Shown in pieces: positions 54,903-63,881 of a stretch of 64,000 nucleotides of DNA (its first letter is position 1; every line of letters begins with the position of its first letter). The stretch comes from DASQHY01 sp035602605. Lineage in GTDB: Bacteria > Acidobacteriota > Terriglobia > Acidiferrales > UBA7541. The stretch lies in contig DATNLZ010000007.1 of assembly GCA_035602605.1 (NCBI GenBank), positions 10,117 to 74,116 of the forward strand. The letters run 5' to 3'. A program made the translations under genes and the position numbers. The notes below the pieces were generated by a model. That model saw only the letters and a list, made by a program, of their open reading frames with translations. It searched no databases and was not told the DNA's origin.

Positions 54903-55946
54903 CTAAGCCATTTGGCGCACAGGTTCTTCAGCGCCCCGGACCTTGAGCGACTCGATAACGGCGTCGGTAAATGCCTGTGTGTTTGCGGTGCCTCCCACGT
55001 CCGGAGTTAGATGCTTTCCTTCGCGGTAGACACGGTGCAAAGCTGTCTCAATGCTCTTCGCTGCCTTCTGTTCGCCCATGTGGTCGAGCATCATGATTCC
55101 ACTCATCAGCAGCGCCGTAGGATTGGCGATACCTTTGCCGGCGATGTCCGGAGCCGTGCCATGAACAGCCTCGAAAATCGCGGAGTCAGCGCCGATATTG
55201 GCACTGGGTACGACGCCCAATCCTCCCACCAGGCCCGCCGCGAGATCGCTCACCACATCGCCATAAAGATTTGGCAGCACCATCATGTCAAACTGGCTGG
55301 GGTTCAGGACCATTTGCATGCAGGTGTTATCCACAATTAATTCTTTGTACTCAATTTCGGGATATTCCGTCGCCACCTTGCGAACCGACTGCAGAAACAG
55401 TCCATCCGATAGTTTCATGATGTTGGCTTTGTGAATCGCATGAATTTTTTTTCGATTCATACGCCTCGCATACTCGAATGCAAACCGGCCAATGCGCGTC
55501 GAAGCCTTTTCGGTGATGATCTTAAGACTTTCGACGACGCCAGGAACGACCACATGCTCCAGTCCGGAATAGAGATCTTCCGTATTTTCTCGCACGATAA
55601 CAATATCGACGTTCTCAAAGCGTGTTTTAATTCCCGGCAGATTCTTGACTGGCCGCAAGTTGGCGAAAAGCTCGAGACTTTTTCGCAGTGCCACGTTAAT
55701 GCTTGGCGCGCCGCCGGCGATGGCCGTTGCCATTGGTCCCTTGAGCGCTACGCGGTTGCGCCGGATTGTTTCCAGCGCATCTTCCTGCAGAAACCGGCCC
55801 TCAATTCCCGGCTCATTCGAACGCGCCTGCATCTCTTCCCACTCAATATCTACTCCGGCAGCCTCAATAATTCGTCTTGTTGCTGTCGCCACTTCGGGCC
55901 CAATCCCGTCCCCCGGCAAGAGTGTCACACGATGTCGCATAGGCAT
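54903..55946 (-). CDS. NAD-type isocitrate dehydrogenase (isocitrate/isopropylmalate family)
   Basis: This 347-aa beta-decarboxylating dehydrogenase has VTLLPGDGIGPEV, substrate arginines in LFANLRPVK, RENTEDLYSGLEH, the catalytic YARR region and KANIMKLSDGLF, and the signature NLYGDVVSDLAAGLVGGLGVVPSANIG. The ENTEDLYSGLEH piece is typical of NAD-dependent IDH3-like enzymes rather than LeuB. It oxidises isocitrate to 2-oxoglutarate in the TCA cycle; homoisocitrate or isopropylmalate activity cannot be excluded. It is divergent from the A-type Fe-S carrier gene. Confidence 0.87.
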   Translation of the reverse strand: MPMRHRVTLLPGDGIGPEVATATRRIIEAAGVDIEWEEMQARSNEPGIEGRFLQEDALETIRRNRVALKGPMATAIAGGAPSINVALRKSLELFANLRPVKNLPGIKTRFENVDIVIVRENTEDLYSGLEHVVVPGVVESLKIITEKASTRIGRFAFEYARRMNRKKIHAIHKANIMKLSDGLFLQSVRKVATEYPEIEYKELIVDNTCMQMVLNPSQFDMMVLPNLYGDVVSDLAAGLVGGLGVVPSANIGADSAIFEAVHGTAPDIAGKGIANPTALLMSGIMMLDHMGEQKAAKSIETALHRVYREGKHLTPDVGGTANTQAFTDAVIESLKVRGAEEPVRQMA

Positions 55947-56112
55947 TTGATTGTAAGCGACTCATGCGTATTTGCGAAAGCAACCCTTTGTCTTCGTTTC
56001 CACGGTGGCCGCTGCAAGAACAATACCTTCCAAGCCGCCTTCCAACCCGTTGTTGACCTTGTGGCATCTAATCAATGTAGGGACATGTAGGGGCACTCTT
56101 CTTTGACACATC

Positions 56113-56121
56113 TGGTATAAT
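56113..56121 (+). promoter_or_regulatory. extended -10 promoter of the Fe-S carrier gene
   Basis: TGGTATAAT is a perfect extended -10 element, giving a start near 56128 and a 50-nt leader with AAGGAG at 56160-56165. TTGACA at 56103-56108 is only 7 bp away, too close to be its -35; it could be a regulator site or chance. Confidence 0.45.
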
Positions 56122-56177
56122 CTAAAGGAATAGGAAACTGCAAAAAGGCCCCCTAGGCCGAAGGAGCAGAAGTATTT

Positions 56178-56501
56178 ATGCTAAATGTAACGCCTGTTGC
56201 TACTAGCAAAGTTAAGGAAATTATGACTTCACAAAATCCCGCGCCCTCGGCCCTGCGCGTCGCCGTTGTTGGGGGCGGTTGCTCGGGCTTCAGCTACCAC
56301 ATGGCTTTCGAAAACCAGGTAAATGAAGCTGACAACATTTACGAATTTAATGGACTCAAGGTACTGGTTGATCAGATGAGCGAGATGTATCTGGATGGCG
56401 TCGAGATCGATTATATCGAGACTCTCGAAGGCGCGGGGTTTAAGTTCAATAATCCGAATGTAAAGAGCACCTGCGGTTGCGGCAGTTCTTTCAGCGTGTA
56501 A
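56178..56501 (+). CDS. erpA: A-type iron-sulfur cluster carrier (ErpA/IscA family)
   Basis: This 107-aa HesB/IscA-fold protein binds and transfers Fe-S clusters through C35 (GGGCSGFSY) and C99-G-C101 (STCGCGSSF). ErpA fits best by sequence pattern, but IscA and SufA are very close. It is monocistronic, with its own promoter upstream and an intrinsic terminator after it, which suits a carrier serving many clients, including the Rieske and ferredoxin proteins of this window. Confidence 0.88.
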   Translation: MLNVTPVATSKVKEIMTSQNPAPSALRVAVVGGGCSGFSYHMAFENQVNEADNIYEFNGLKVLVDQMSEMYLDGVEIDYIETLEGAGFKFNNPNVKSTCGCGSSFSV

Positions 56502-56557
56502 GTTAGGCTGCGCGGTCTTCAGTCAACCAGTTGCGACACAATGGATACTGTCTCGCC

Positions 56558-56597
56558 ACGAGCTTTTGGGGCTTCCCAAGAGCTCGTTTCATTTTCT
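56558..56597 (+). terminator. intrinsic terminator after the Fe-S carrier gene
   Basis: A 12-bp stem CGAGCTTTTGGG/CCCAAGAGCTCG with one G-T wobble and a GCTT loop (56559-56586) is followed by TTTCATTTTCT. It lies 57 bp after the gene. The rest of 56502-56805 (304 bp) holds no gene; a TTGACA at 56709-56714 could be a weak -35 for the next gene. Confidence 0.6.
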
Positions 56598-56805
56598 CCC
56601 GCTTGTTAATTTCAACTTTTGAGTTTCGCCGTCCTGTGGTCTTATCTTTCAGCGATGAGCAAGCCCGCTGCAGCTTGGGATAAGCCGTTTAGCACTTGTC
56701 CCGGGAATTTGACAGGCCAGCAATATGGTGTCAACATCCGCATTTCTATCTCGCCGCCGCTCGTTTCTTTTGGGGGACCGGCGCCGCGGTTGGAGGAAAT
56801 CGACC

Positions 56806-57807
56806 ATGCCCAGGTTCTGTCCTGTTTTGTTCGCGATCGCAATGACGGTTCTCGGCCAACCATCGCTGTGGGCCCAGCGCGTTTGTCCAGTAACCGAGAG
56901 CGGCGATCTTCTTCAAGATAAGCTGCCGATAATAAAAGCCGCTATTCCGCGCCGTTTCTCCCAGACTGGCCGTGATGGTTTTGTTCAGCCAGGCGCGGGA
57001 GAAATGAGTGCTTGGGGAGTCTTGACCTCTTCCATGCTTGTCGGCGACGTCAGCGAAGCGTGCAGAATCATCGACGCCAACGCGTTCCCTTACACTGTGA
57101 TCCAATACTCCGACACCTCTGACGTCATCACCGTAAAAATGTATAACATTCTGCAGGAAGATATTCCACCGTTGGGCCCTATCGCCAAGGGATGGGGCAC
57201 ATACATTTTCAACCCTGCCTCTATTACTTCATTGAGCATTGAAATACCGCATCCCCTTTTCGATGATCTGACGCCCGAAGAAGGCATTGATACTTTCCGC
57301 CAACTCGATGCCCGCACTTTGCTCATGGCCGGAACTCATCGCTATGCCAACCAGGCCTCCAGCTCCTGCCAGCCCGACCCGGTCGGCAACATTGCTGACG
57401 TGGCGCACAACATCGACAATATGTTTGAGATGACTCACGAAGCCATCGCTATTCAGCCGCCGGGCACCCTCTTTATTCAGTTGCACGGAAATGCAAACTC
57501 ATCCTGCTCGAACGTGGCTGCATTTGTCAGCAACGGTACAACCACACCCGGGTCCCGTGTGAATGGCATAGTGGATTGCGTGAATCTGGGGCCTTTTATC
57601 GCCGAAGCAGCCACGCCGGAATCTCTCTGCATTTTAAAGGGAACGACCAATGTGCAGGGCCGTTTCTCGAATGGTTCGCCCAACCTCTGTAGCGAGAATG
57701 CTCAGGCGGCCTCAGAGCAGTTCATTCACATCGAGCAAAACTCCGAAATTAGGAATCCGGCCAACAGACAAGCGCTTATTGACGCTCTACGTTGCGCGTT
57801 GCCCTAA
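56806..57807 (+). CDS. secreted protein of unknown function, possible metal hydrolase
   Basis: This 333-aa protein has a signal peptide (MPRFCPVLFAIAMTVLGQPSLWAQ) and no recognised family. It has a cluster of conserved-looking His/Asp/Glu motifs: IEIPHPLFDD, MAGTHRYAN, DVAHNIDN, MFEMTHEAI and LHGNANSSC, spread over about 100 residues. The IPHP start and the spacing recall N-formylglutamate-amidohydrolase-like zinc peptidases, but this is a weak resemblance. Eight or so cysteines suggest disulfides outside the cytoplasm. ATG 56806 has GGAGGAAA upstream; the frame is open from 56725. Confidence 0.65.
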   Translation: MPRFCPVLFAIAMTVLGQPSLWAQRVCPVTESGDLLQDKLPIIKAAIPRRFSQTGRDGFVQPGAGEMSAWGVLTSSMLVGDVSEACRIIDANAFPYTVIQYSDTSDVITVKMYNILQEDIPPLGPIAKGWGTYIFNPASITSLSIEIPHPLFDDLTPEEGIDTFRQLDARTLLMAGTHRYANQASSSCQPDPVGNIADVAHNIDNMFEMTHEAIAIQPPGTLFIQLHGNANSSCSNVAAFVSNGTTTPGSRVNGIVDCVNLGPFIAEAATPESLCILKGTTNVQGRFSNGSPNLCSENAQAASEQFIHIEQNSEIRNPANRQALIDALRCALP

Positions 57808-57891
57808 TCGATTCGATTGCCGGTGCGGGAAACACTGCGGAGATAGCGGAACACCGCGAGACTTGCTCCTACCACATGCAGCGATTATGGG

Positions 57892-58389
57892 TTATAGAGA
57901 TCTGCGCCTACGGTATTTCGGAATTGTTTCTTCACGCGCCTCGTGCGTCATCACTTCGGAATCTTCAGCATTATCCTCCGCGGCTTCTTCGACGCCACTG
58001 ACAACACCGGCTTCCAAGCCCTGCCCTCCTTCGAGTAACTCTTCCATGCTCTCGGAATCAACGTCATGAACTCGTGACACTCCTTGTAGATCGCCCGACT
58101 GCCCGCCGGAATCAGGTCCAACACCCCGGATCCCCAGTCGCGTTGAAGCGCCGTTGACCTCCGTGGTTCGTCGTGCTGGTGTCCCACCTCGTAAGCGGCT
58201 GGTCCACGTGCCTCGCGCCGACTGAGCTGAATTTGACTGGCGTCTGGCTCGAGCTGCACCACTAGGTTTTGTGCCCCGCCTAGTCTTAGTAGACTTTGAC
58301 TTCGTGCTCCTGACGGATGATCGCTTGCTGCCAGCCTTAGATTTCCTTGGTGACTTCTTCTTTTTGCTAGCTTTTTTTGTCTTCGCCAT
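57892..58389 (-). CDS. small protein with Lys/Arg-rich tail and acidic domain
   Basis: This 165-aa protein is strongly bipolar. The first ~70 residues are Lys/Arg/Ser/Thr-rich (KKASKKKKSPRKSK and following), like histone-H1-type tails. The second half is acidic (SGDLQGVSRVHDVDSESMEELLEGGQGLEAG...EEAAEDNAEDSE) and ends RRRRS. No family function is known to me. Nucleic-acid binding by the basic half is a reasonable guess from composition. It is convergent with the preceding secreted-protein gene. Confidence 0.6.
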   Translation of the reverse strand: MAKTKKASKKKKSPRKSKAGSKRSSVRSTKSKSTKTRRGTKPSGAARARRQSNSAQSARGTWTSRLRGGTPARRTTEVNGASTRLGIRGVGPDSGGQSGDLQGVSRVHDVDSESMEELLEGGQGLEAGVVSGVEEAAEDNAEDSEVMTHEAREETIPKYRRRRSL

Positions 58390-58490
58390 TTCGGGAGTCT
58401 ACCATTCCATCCCGCTCTGAACAATTACAGCTGCCTCCACACAAAACGTTGGATATCTGGGCGTCTCGCCTGTACATGATTACAGGTAAG

Positions 58491-58524
58491 AAAAAACGGG
58501 CACCCTGCGGCGAAGGGCCCCCGT
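58491..58524 (-). terminator. intrinsic terminator for the GSDH-type gene
   Basis: Read on the minus strand, an 11-bp stem (ACGGGGGCCCT with AGGGTGCCCGT, one mismatch and one wobble, 7-nt loop) is followed by six T. It lies about 115 bp after the stop of the minus-strand gene at 58640. Confidence 0.55.
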
Positions 58525-58639
58525 ATTATTTCTGAGGCGCGTTCGTGGCGCCGACGAATCGGAGACACAATCACGGCTCATCGCACAGCGGTGAACATTC
58601 AAGGTGCCGAATTGTCCCTAGCATGAGGTTCGACTCGCG

Positions 58640-60508
58640 CTATGGCCGTCGGAAAATTTCGTACACGGCTCCATTTGTGAGTGACACGACACATAGGTGA
58701 CCATTGGGCGCGGTTACAATATCTGTGGTGATGCCGAAGCCTCTGCCAAACAAGAGGCTTTCGCTCCCAGTGATGTCCCATTTGTCGTTGTTCTCGGCTC
58801 GGCGTCCCGCTAACTGCGAATCCCCGCTAAGATCGAGATCCATCCGATCGTCAGTCAGTTTGAACCGGAACAAATGGCCCCCTAGCAGGAAGTCCCTGGC
58901 GCCGCCGATAATCATGTCGCCATTGAATTGAGCACCCAGTCCGTCCCCTTCTATAAAGCCGAGGCCGGCAGGATCTACTGCATACTTCCAGGTAAACAGT
59001 GGGTCGTTGTAAAACGCTCCCGGCAACATGAATAAGCGCCCGAGCGCGTCGTCCGCCGAGTCCGCAATCAACGTCGGTAACCAACGAATCTGTTGGAGCC
59101 CGAAATACTGCGGGCTTGTTTCGATGGCCTTGTAATCCTCAATGTGATTGATGAGTCCCATGATCTGGGTCCAGCCGCCATTGGCGCCTGCCTCAATTCG
59201 GTTGATCTCGCTTCCGGAATCGTCTCCGTTTTCCGATTCCCACAATTGTCCCGTCCACGGATCAAACGCCAACCCGAAACTATTGCGAAGCCCGTAGGAA
59301 AATACCTTCGCGATATTTGCTGCAGCTTCGGCGCTGGTGCCAGGGGGCAGTTCGACGTCGACGAATGGATTGTCCTCCGGCGTGCTGCCATCGTCGTTTA
59401 AGCGCAGAATCGCTCCGGTTAGGTGCGCATTGTCCGGCTCCGGCCCGCCGAATTGATCGTCTTTGCCGTCAGGGCCAAATCCAGTCGTGATATTTTGCAT
59501 CCAGCCGCGACGACCGTTGTCTCCGACGCACACGTAAAGCTTTCCGTCCAATCCGAAAGCGATTTTTCCGCAGTTGTGATTTCCACGTAGCGGTTGTCCC
59601 GCATCGGCCTGGTAAGCGTGCAGCCGAATCAGGTTTTTGTCGTAAATCAGCAGCGAACCATTCCAGTGGAAGCGATCCACTCGATTGCCCAGCAGCGGCA
59701 CATTAGCCGTGACCGCTGTGTCCTCTCCAAATAGCGAATCGCATTCTGGTCCGGCCGGCGCCCCATGGCAGGTCCAGTACAGATAAACAAATCCATTGTT
59801 CGCAAAATCAGGATGGAGGGCGATCCCTAGTAACCCGCGCTCTTGAGCCGAATTAACTCCCAAGTCTAATACCGTCGATTGCACTGTTCCGCCAACCACC
59901 CGCTTGACTTTCCCGGTGCTTTTTTCCAACACAAGAAAATCTCCATCGGCTAAGAAGACCATGCTGGTCGGTTCTGTTAGACCTGTGACGACCTGGCCAA
60001 CCACTAAATTGGGATCAACAACTACCGGATCGGAAACCGACGCCTGCGTCGTCGTTTGTGCTGTAGCCGAATTATTGCTCGTGTCCGGATCAGCTTCGTT
60101 AGCCACGACGTTAGCCGTGTCTACCACCACGCCGATTGCTTGGGGTGATACAACGATGAACACCGCCGCACCAGCCTGGGCACCAACGTCAAGCGTGCCA
60201 ATGTTGCAAGTAATCATTGTTCCCACAACCACGCAAGCCGTTGCCGGCTTGCCGATAAAATTAAAATTTGCGGATACCAGCGTCATTCCAGCCGGCAGTC
60301 TGTTGATCACTCGAACTCCCGTTGCCCGATCGGGGCCGTTGTTGATCACGTTCATTCCAAACGTAAGATTTTTCCTGATCGTGGCAGGATTCGGCGACGG
60401 CGTGTTCGCAATCGATACATCAGCGGACGCTTGCGCTTTTGCTCCCACCGCCAGCATCATTGCAAACGCTAATCCCATCCCAAGAGAACACAAGTTTTCT
60501 TTATTCAT
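58640..60508 (-). CDS. secreted DUF11 / PQQ-dependent sugar dehydrogenase-like (GSDH) protein
   Basis: This 622-aa protein has a signal peptide (LGMGLAFAMMLAVGAKAQA), a DUF11-type Ig-like domain (about residues 28-145: NNGPDRATGVRVINRLPAGMTLVS), and a six-bladed glucose/sorbosone dehydrogenase propeller. The propeller contains VGQVVTGLTEPTSMVFLADG, ERGLLGIALHPDFANNGFVYLYW, HNCGKIAFGLDGKLYVCVGDN, YGLRNSFGLAFDP and ENGDDSGSEINR. Members bind PQQ and Ca2+ and oxidise sugars outside the cytoplasm; some lack activity. ATG 60508 has GGAG 7 nt upstream. Confidence 0.85.
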   Translation of the reverse strand: MNKENLCSLGMGLAFAMMLAVGAKAQASADVSIANTPSPNPATIRKNLTFGMNVINNGPDRATGVRVINRLPAGMTLVSANFNFIGKPATACVVVGTMITCNIGTLDVGAQAGAAVFIVVSPQAIGVVVDTANVVANEADPDTSNNSATAQTTTQASVSDPVVVDPNLVVGQVVTGLTEPTSMVFLADGDFLVLEKSTGKVKRVVGGTVQSTVLDLGVNSAQERGLLGIALHPDFANNGFVYLYWTCHGAPAGPECDSLFGEDTAVTANVPLLGNRVDRFHWNGSLLIYDKNLIRLHAYQADAGQPLRGNHNCGKIAFGLDGKLYVCVGDNGRRGWMQNITTGFGPDGKDDQFGGPEPDNAHLTGAILRLNDDGSTPEDNPFVDVELPPGTSAEAAANIAKVFSYGLRNSFGLAFDPWTGQLWESENGDDSGSEINRIEAGANGGWTQIMGLINHIEDYKAIETSPQYFGLQQIRWLPTLIADSADDALGRLFMLPGAFYNDPLFTWKYAVDPAGLGFIEGDGLGAQFNGDMIIGGARDFLLGGHLFRFKLTDDRMDLDLSGDSQLAGRRAENNDKWDITGSESLLFGRGFGITTDIVTAPNGHLCVVSLTNGAVYEIFRRP

Positions 60509-60955
60509 TTTTCGCTCCGTTAAGCCAGTCGGTAGTTCCACTCATGGCCGCACAGACTAGACCGCCAGCGCAGGGCAGTTGTCACCAAAATGTCTTTGGC
60601 ATGCAAATCTTGTGTCAGTTACTGGCGGCTCACTCCACGTGCTTGTAGGGCCGGAAGGCTCATTTCCTGAATGGTTCTTCGCTCCTGCCGGCTAACCTAT
60701 GCTCTTAGGAGCGGGAATTCCTCTTGCTTACCGCGCGCCCACTCCTTTGACAGTTAAACTCGCCTTCCAGCACCGGGCCTGCATTGTTTTTCCCGCCGCC
60801 GATTGACCGAGCTTGTGGCGGCGCAAGCCCCCGTCGTTTAGCGCGGGGATAGCAGTTGCGTTTGTTGCGTTTGTTTGTTGCAGCGTTCCTTCTTGCTGTA
60901 TGATGTAGGTTCCTTAATCGGACTACGGGCGGATAGCCCCCAAATAATTGGCCCT
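60509..60955. other. 447-bp divergent intergenic region
   Basis: This gap lies between the minus-strand GSDH-type gene and the plus-strand TPR gene. It holds a CGCTCCT/AGGAGCG inverted repeat (60680-60686 with 60707-60713), a tandem 9-mer at 60855-60872, and a TATGAT (60899-60904) without a clear -35. A 69-codon plus-strand frame at 60439-60648 has no ribosome site or homology and is not called. No RNA gene is recognised. Confidence 0.5.
60855..60872 (+). repeat. tandem duplication of a 9-mer upstream of the TPR gene
   Basis: GTTGCGTTT occurs twice in tandem and is followed by a degenerate third unit (GTTTGTTGC). It lies 83 bp before the gene and could be slippage or a binding site. Confidence 0.5.
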
Positions 60956-61927
60956 ATGAAACCTATACCTCATACTCTTCAGTTTTTTCTGGCGGTATGT
61001 CTGTTTTTCACATTCTCTTCGTGGGCCCAATCTACAAACAATCAATCGCAAAACCCATCGTCTGCGAGTCCGACAAACGGCACAACGGACCTCGTCAAGC
61101 AAGGCCGCAAGCTCAATAGCGAAGGCAAGCAAGACGAGGCCATCGCCCTATATCGCCGAGCCTTGCAGCAATCGCCCAATCTCGCCGAAGCCCATCTCGC
61201 TACCGGCATGGCCCTTGACTTACAGGGCAAATACGACGAGGCACGCACTCACCTCGCAAAAGCGATCGAGCTTAGTTCCGAAGATAAGGTCAAATTCCAA
61301 GCGCTCAAGACCATGGCCATCTCCTACGCCTTCGAGCAAAATGCAGCGGAAGCATCAAAATTCGAGCGGCAGGTCTTTGACGCGCAATCGGCCGCGCACG
61401 ATTATCCCGCCGCCGCTGAGACCGCCAACGAGGCTGCGCGCATCTGTCTGGAGTCCGGAGACCCTGCTTGGGCCAACAAGTGGTATCAGACCGGCTATAC
61501 CACCTCGCAACGCAAACCCGATCTAACTGCCGCCGAAAGAGATCTTTGGGATTTTCGCTGGGAGCATGCTCAGGCTCGCATCGCCGCGCGTCAGGGCAAA
61601 CACGATGAAGCTCAGAAACATGTCGCAGCCGCCAAGGCGATTTTTGACAAGGGCAGCAATCCCCAGCAAGCGCCTTATTTTCCCTATCTTGCGGGTTACG
61701 TCGCTTTCTACGCCAAGGAATACAACGCTGCCATTGCCGAGCTGCAGAAAGCCGACCAGCGCGATCCCTTCATCCTCAGCCTGTTGGCTCAAGCCTACGA
61801 GAAATCCGGGAACAAAACCCAAGCGATGACCTATTACCGCCAGGTCCTCACCTCCAACGCCCACAACCCAACGAACGCCTTCGCCCGGCCCTTAGCAAAA
61901 AAGAAAATCGCCGAATTGGGCGCTTGA
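60956..61927 (+). CDS. secreted/periplasmic TPR protein
   Basis: This 323-aa protein has a signal peptide (HTLQFFLAVCLFFTFSSWA, cleavage near residue 24), a Ser/Asn/Gln linker, and TPR repeats. A clear pair is at about residues 45-115 (GRKLNSEGKQDEAIALYRRALQQSPNLAEAHLATGMALDLQGKYDEARTHL when read as motif positions), and more lie at about 200-300, ending with EKSGNKTQAMTYYRQVL. TPRs act as protein-binding scaffolds; no enzymatic domain is present. ATG 60956 begins the signal peptide; the frame is open from 60875. The next gene is a membrane kinase, but 97 bp apart. Confidence 0.82.
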   Translation: MKPIPHTLQFFLAVCLFFTFSSWAQSTNNQSQNPSSASPTNGTTDLVKQGRKLNSEGKQDEAIALYRRALQQSPNLAEAHLATGMALDLQGKYDEARTHLAKAIELSSEDKVKFQALKTMAISYAFEQNAAEASKFERQVFDAQSAAHDYPAAAETANEAARICLESGDPAWANKWYQTGYTTSQRKPDLTAAERDLWDFRWEHAQARIAARQGKHDEAQKHVAAAKAIFDKGSNPQQAPYFPYLAGYVAFYAKEYNAAIAELQKADQRDPFILSLLAQAYEKSGNKTQAMTYYRQVLTSNAHNPTNAFARPLAKKKIAELGA

Positions 61928-62007
61928 AGCTATCGTCTTGCCGCATAGCGAGCCAGGTCGCTATACCCTCGGTTGCAGAAAATGAGTAAATTCCTACGCC
62001 CTTCGCC

Positions 62008-62013
62008 TATAAT
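62008..62013 (+). promoter_or_regulatory. consensus -10 hexamer close to the kinase start
   Basis: TATAAT ends 11 nt before ATG 62025, and no Shine-Dalgarno sequence lies between. If used, it would give a leader of about 5 nt. No good -35 is seen. Confidence 0.25.
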
Positions 62014-62024
62014 TTCTGGCCAGC

Positions 62025-63881
62025 ATGTCCCTTATCCCTGGAACCAGGTTTGGCCCGTACGAAATTATCGGCCCTGCCGGCGCAGGCGGCATGGGCGAAG
62101 TTTATCGCGCCCGCGATGTTCGGCTAGACCGCACCGTCGCCATTAAGGTAATACCCGCTCATCTCTGTTCCGCTCCTGATCTGAAGCAGCGTTTTGACCG
62201 CGAAGCCAAGGCAATCTCACAAATCTCCCACTCGCACATTTGCGCTCTTCATGACATAGGCTCTCAGGACGGAACCGATTTTCTGGTGTTGGAGTATCTC
62301 GAAGGCGAGACATTGCAGCAACGCCTTCAGAAGGGCCCTCTGCCACTCGAGCAGGTGCTGCGCTATGCCATTGAAATCGCAGGCGCGCTGGACACCGCCC
62401 ATCACCAAGGCATCATCCATCGCGACCTGAAGCCGGCCAATATCATGCTAACGAAATCCGGCGCTAAGCTTCTCGACTTTGGCCTCGCCAGGCTGATACC
62501 GCGGGTAAGCCCTGTCGAGGCCGAATTGACGGCGATGACCGCCGATGATCGGCAGATCACCGAGAAGGGAACGATCATTGGAACATTTCAGTACATGGCG
62601 CCGGAACAACTGGAGGGCAAAGAGGCCGATGCGCGTACCGACATTTTCGCGTTCGGTGCGGTAATGTACGAAATGCTCACAGGGAAACCTGCATTCACCG
62701 GCAGGAGCAAAGCCAGTTTAATCGCCGCGATTCTTTCGCTCGATCCGTCCACAATTTCTAGCCTCCAGCCTACCGCGCCTCCCGCCCTGGACCGGGTTAT
62801 TCGAACCTGCCTCGCCAAGGAACCGGACGAACGCTTTCAAAGCGCGCACGACTTGCATCTGCAACTTTCTTGGATGGATCCCTCGCGCGACCATGCCAGC
62901 CCCTCAACGACCCACGCTTTGCGCAGCGGTATTTCACTCCGCGAAAAACTCGCCTGGGCTGCTCTTCTTGTTCTGGTTGCAGCACTGCTTTTCTTCGCAC
63001 CCGCCTACTTCCACACTCCGGCTGGCGCCCCTACGCAGATGGTGCGTTCGTCGCTTCTTCCCCCGCCCGATAACTCATTTGTCCCCTATAATTTTGCGAT
63101 TTCGCCTGATGGCACGCGTCTCGCTTTCGTCTCTTTAGCCCCCGACGGTCATACCCAGTTGTGGGTCCGTTCCTTGGACGCTGCCGGGGCACAGCAGCTA
63201 AGCGGCACCGAGGACGCCATATACCCCTTCTGGGCCCCGGATAATCGCCGAATCGCTTTCTTTGCTAGTGCCAAGTTGAAAGTCTTCGATTTAGGTCGCA
63301 GCTCGGTACAAACCATCTGCGATGCGTCCCGTGGCCGCGGAGGCACTTGGAATCGCGATGATGTCATCGTGTTTGCGCCCGATATTGTCGGCCCGCTCTA
63401 CCGCGTTGGCGGCAGTGGCGGCGTTCCCGTTCCGGTCACGAAGCTCCCGCGCAAAGAGAGTGGCCAGGCTCATCGCTGGCCTTCTTTTCTCCCTGATGGG
63501 CGACATTTTGTTTTTCTGACTGACTGGAGCTCCACCGCGGATCCGCAGGGCAACGGCACGTATATTGGTTCGCTCGATTCCGGTGATACCTCTATGCTTT
63601 CAGCCGATATCACCGGTGCCGCTCACTTTTCGTCCGGCTACCTCGTTTATGTCAGCGAACACAGCCTTCTCGCCCAGCCTTTTGATCTTGCCCATCTCCG
63701 CCTGACAGGCTCTGTGATTCCTCTCGCGCATCAGGAACTAGAACAGGACTTCAGCTTCGGTTCGGCGGGTTTTTCCATCTCCGAGAACGCCGTGGTTGCA
63801 TTCCGCTCGGAGTCTGACGCTCCTTCTCATCTTGTTTGGTTCGATCGCACTGGCAAGGAACTAGTGGCCTGTACCAACTGA
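62025..63881 (+). CDS. membrane Ser/Thr protein kinase with truncated C-terminal propeller
   Basis: This 618-aa protein has a PknB-type kinase domain (about residues 8-275: Gly-loop GAGGMGEVY, K41 in VAIKV, HRDLKPAN with D134, DFG at 151, GTFQYMAPEQ). A membrane helix (about 306-330) and an extracytoplasmic TolB/WD40-like propeller (AISPDGTRLAFVS, WAPDNRRIAFF, SFLPDGRHFVFLT) follow. It should phosphorylate Ser/Thr in response to an outside signal. Homologues of this layout are usually near 880-900 aa; here the sequence stops soon after VWFDRTGKEL with the foreign-looking VACTN, leaving the propeller incomplete. Confidence 0.85.
   Translation: MSLIPGTRFGPYEIIGPAGAGGMGEVYRARDVRLDRTVAIKVIPAHLCSAPDLKQRFDREAKAISQISHSHICALHDIGSQDGTDFLVLEYLEGETLQQRLQKGPLPLEQVLRYAIEIAGALDTAHHQGIIHRDLKPANIMLTKSGAKLLDFGLARLIPRVSPVEAELTAMTADDRQITEKGTIIGTFQYMAPEQLEGKEADARTDIFAFGAVMYEMLTGKPAFTGRSKASLIAAILSLDPSTISSLQPTAPPALDRVIRTCLAKEPDERFQSAHDLHLQLSWMDPSRDHASPSTTHALRSGISLREKLAWAALLVLVAALLFFAPAYFHTPAGAPTQMVRSSLLPPPDNSFVPYNFAISPDGTRLAFVSLAPDGHTQLWVRSLDAAGAQQLSGTEDAIYPFWAPDNRRIAFFASAKLKVFDLGRSSVQTICDASRGRGGTWNRDDVIVFAPDIVGPLYRVGGSGGVPVPVTKLPRKESGQAHRWPSFLPDGRHFVFLTDWSSTADPQGNGTYIGSLDSGDTSMLSADITGAAHFSSGYLVYVSEHSLLAQPFDLAHLRLTGSVIPLAHQELEQDFSFGSAGFSISENAVVAFRSESDAPSHLVWFDRTGKELVACTN

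Noticed and set aside
55431..56090. 219-aa plus-strand open frame
   Set aside because: Antisense to isocitrate dehydrogenase; no family resemblance.
59904..60560. 218-aa plus-strand open frame
   Set aside because: Antisense shadow of the DUF11-GSDH gene, whose protein shows a signal peptide and clear family motifs.
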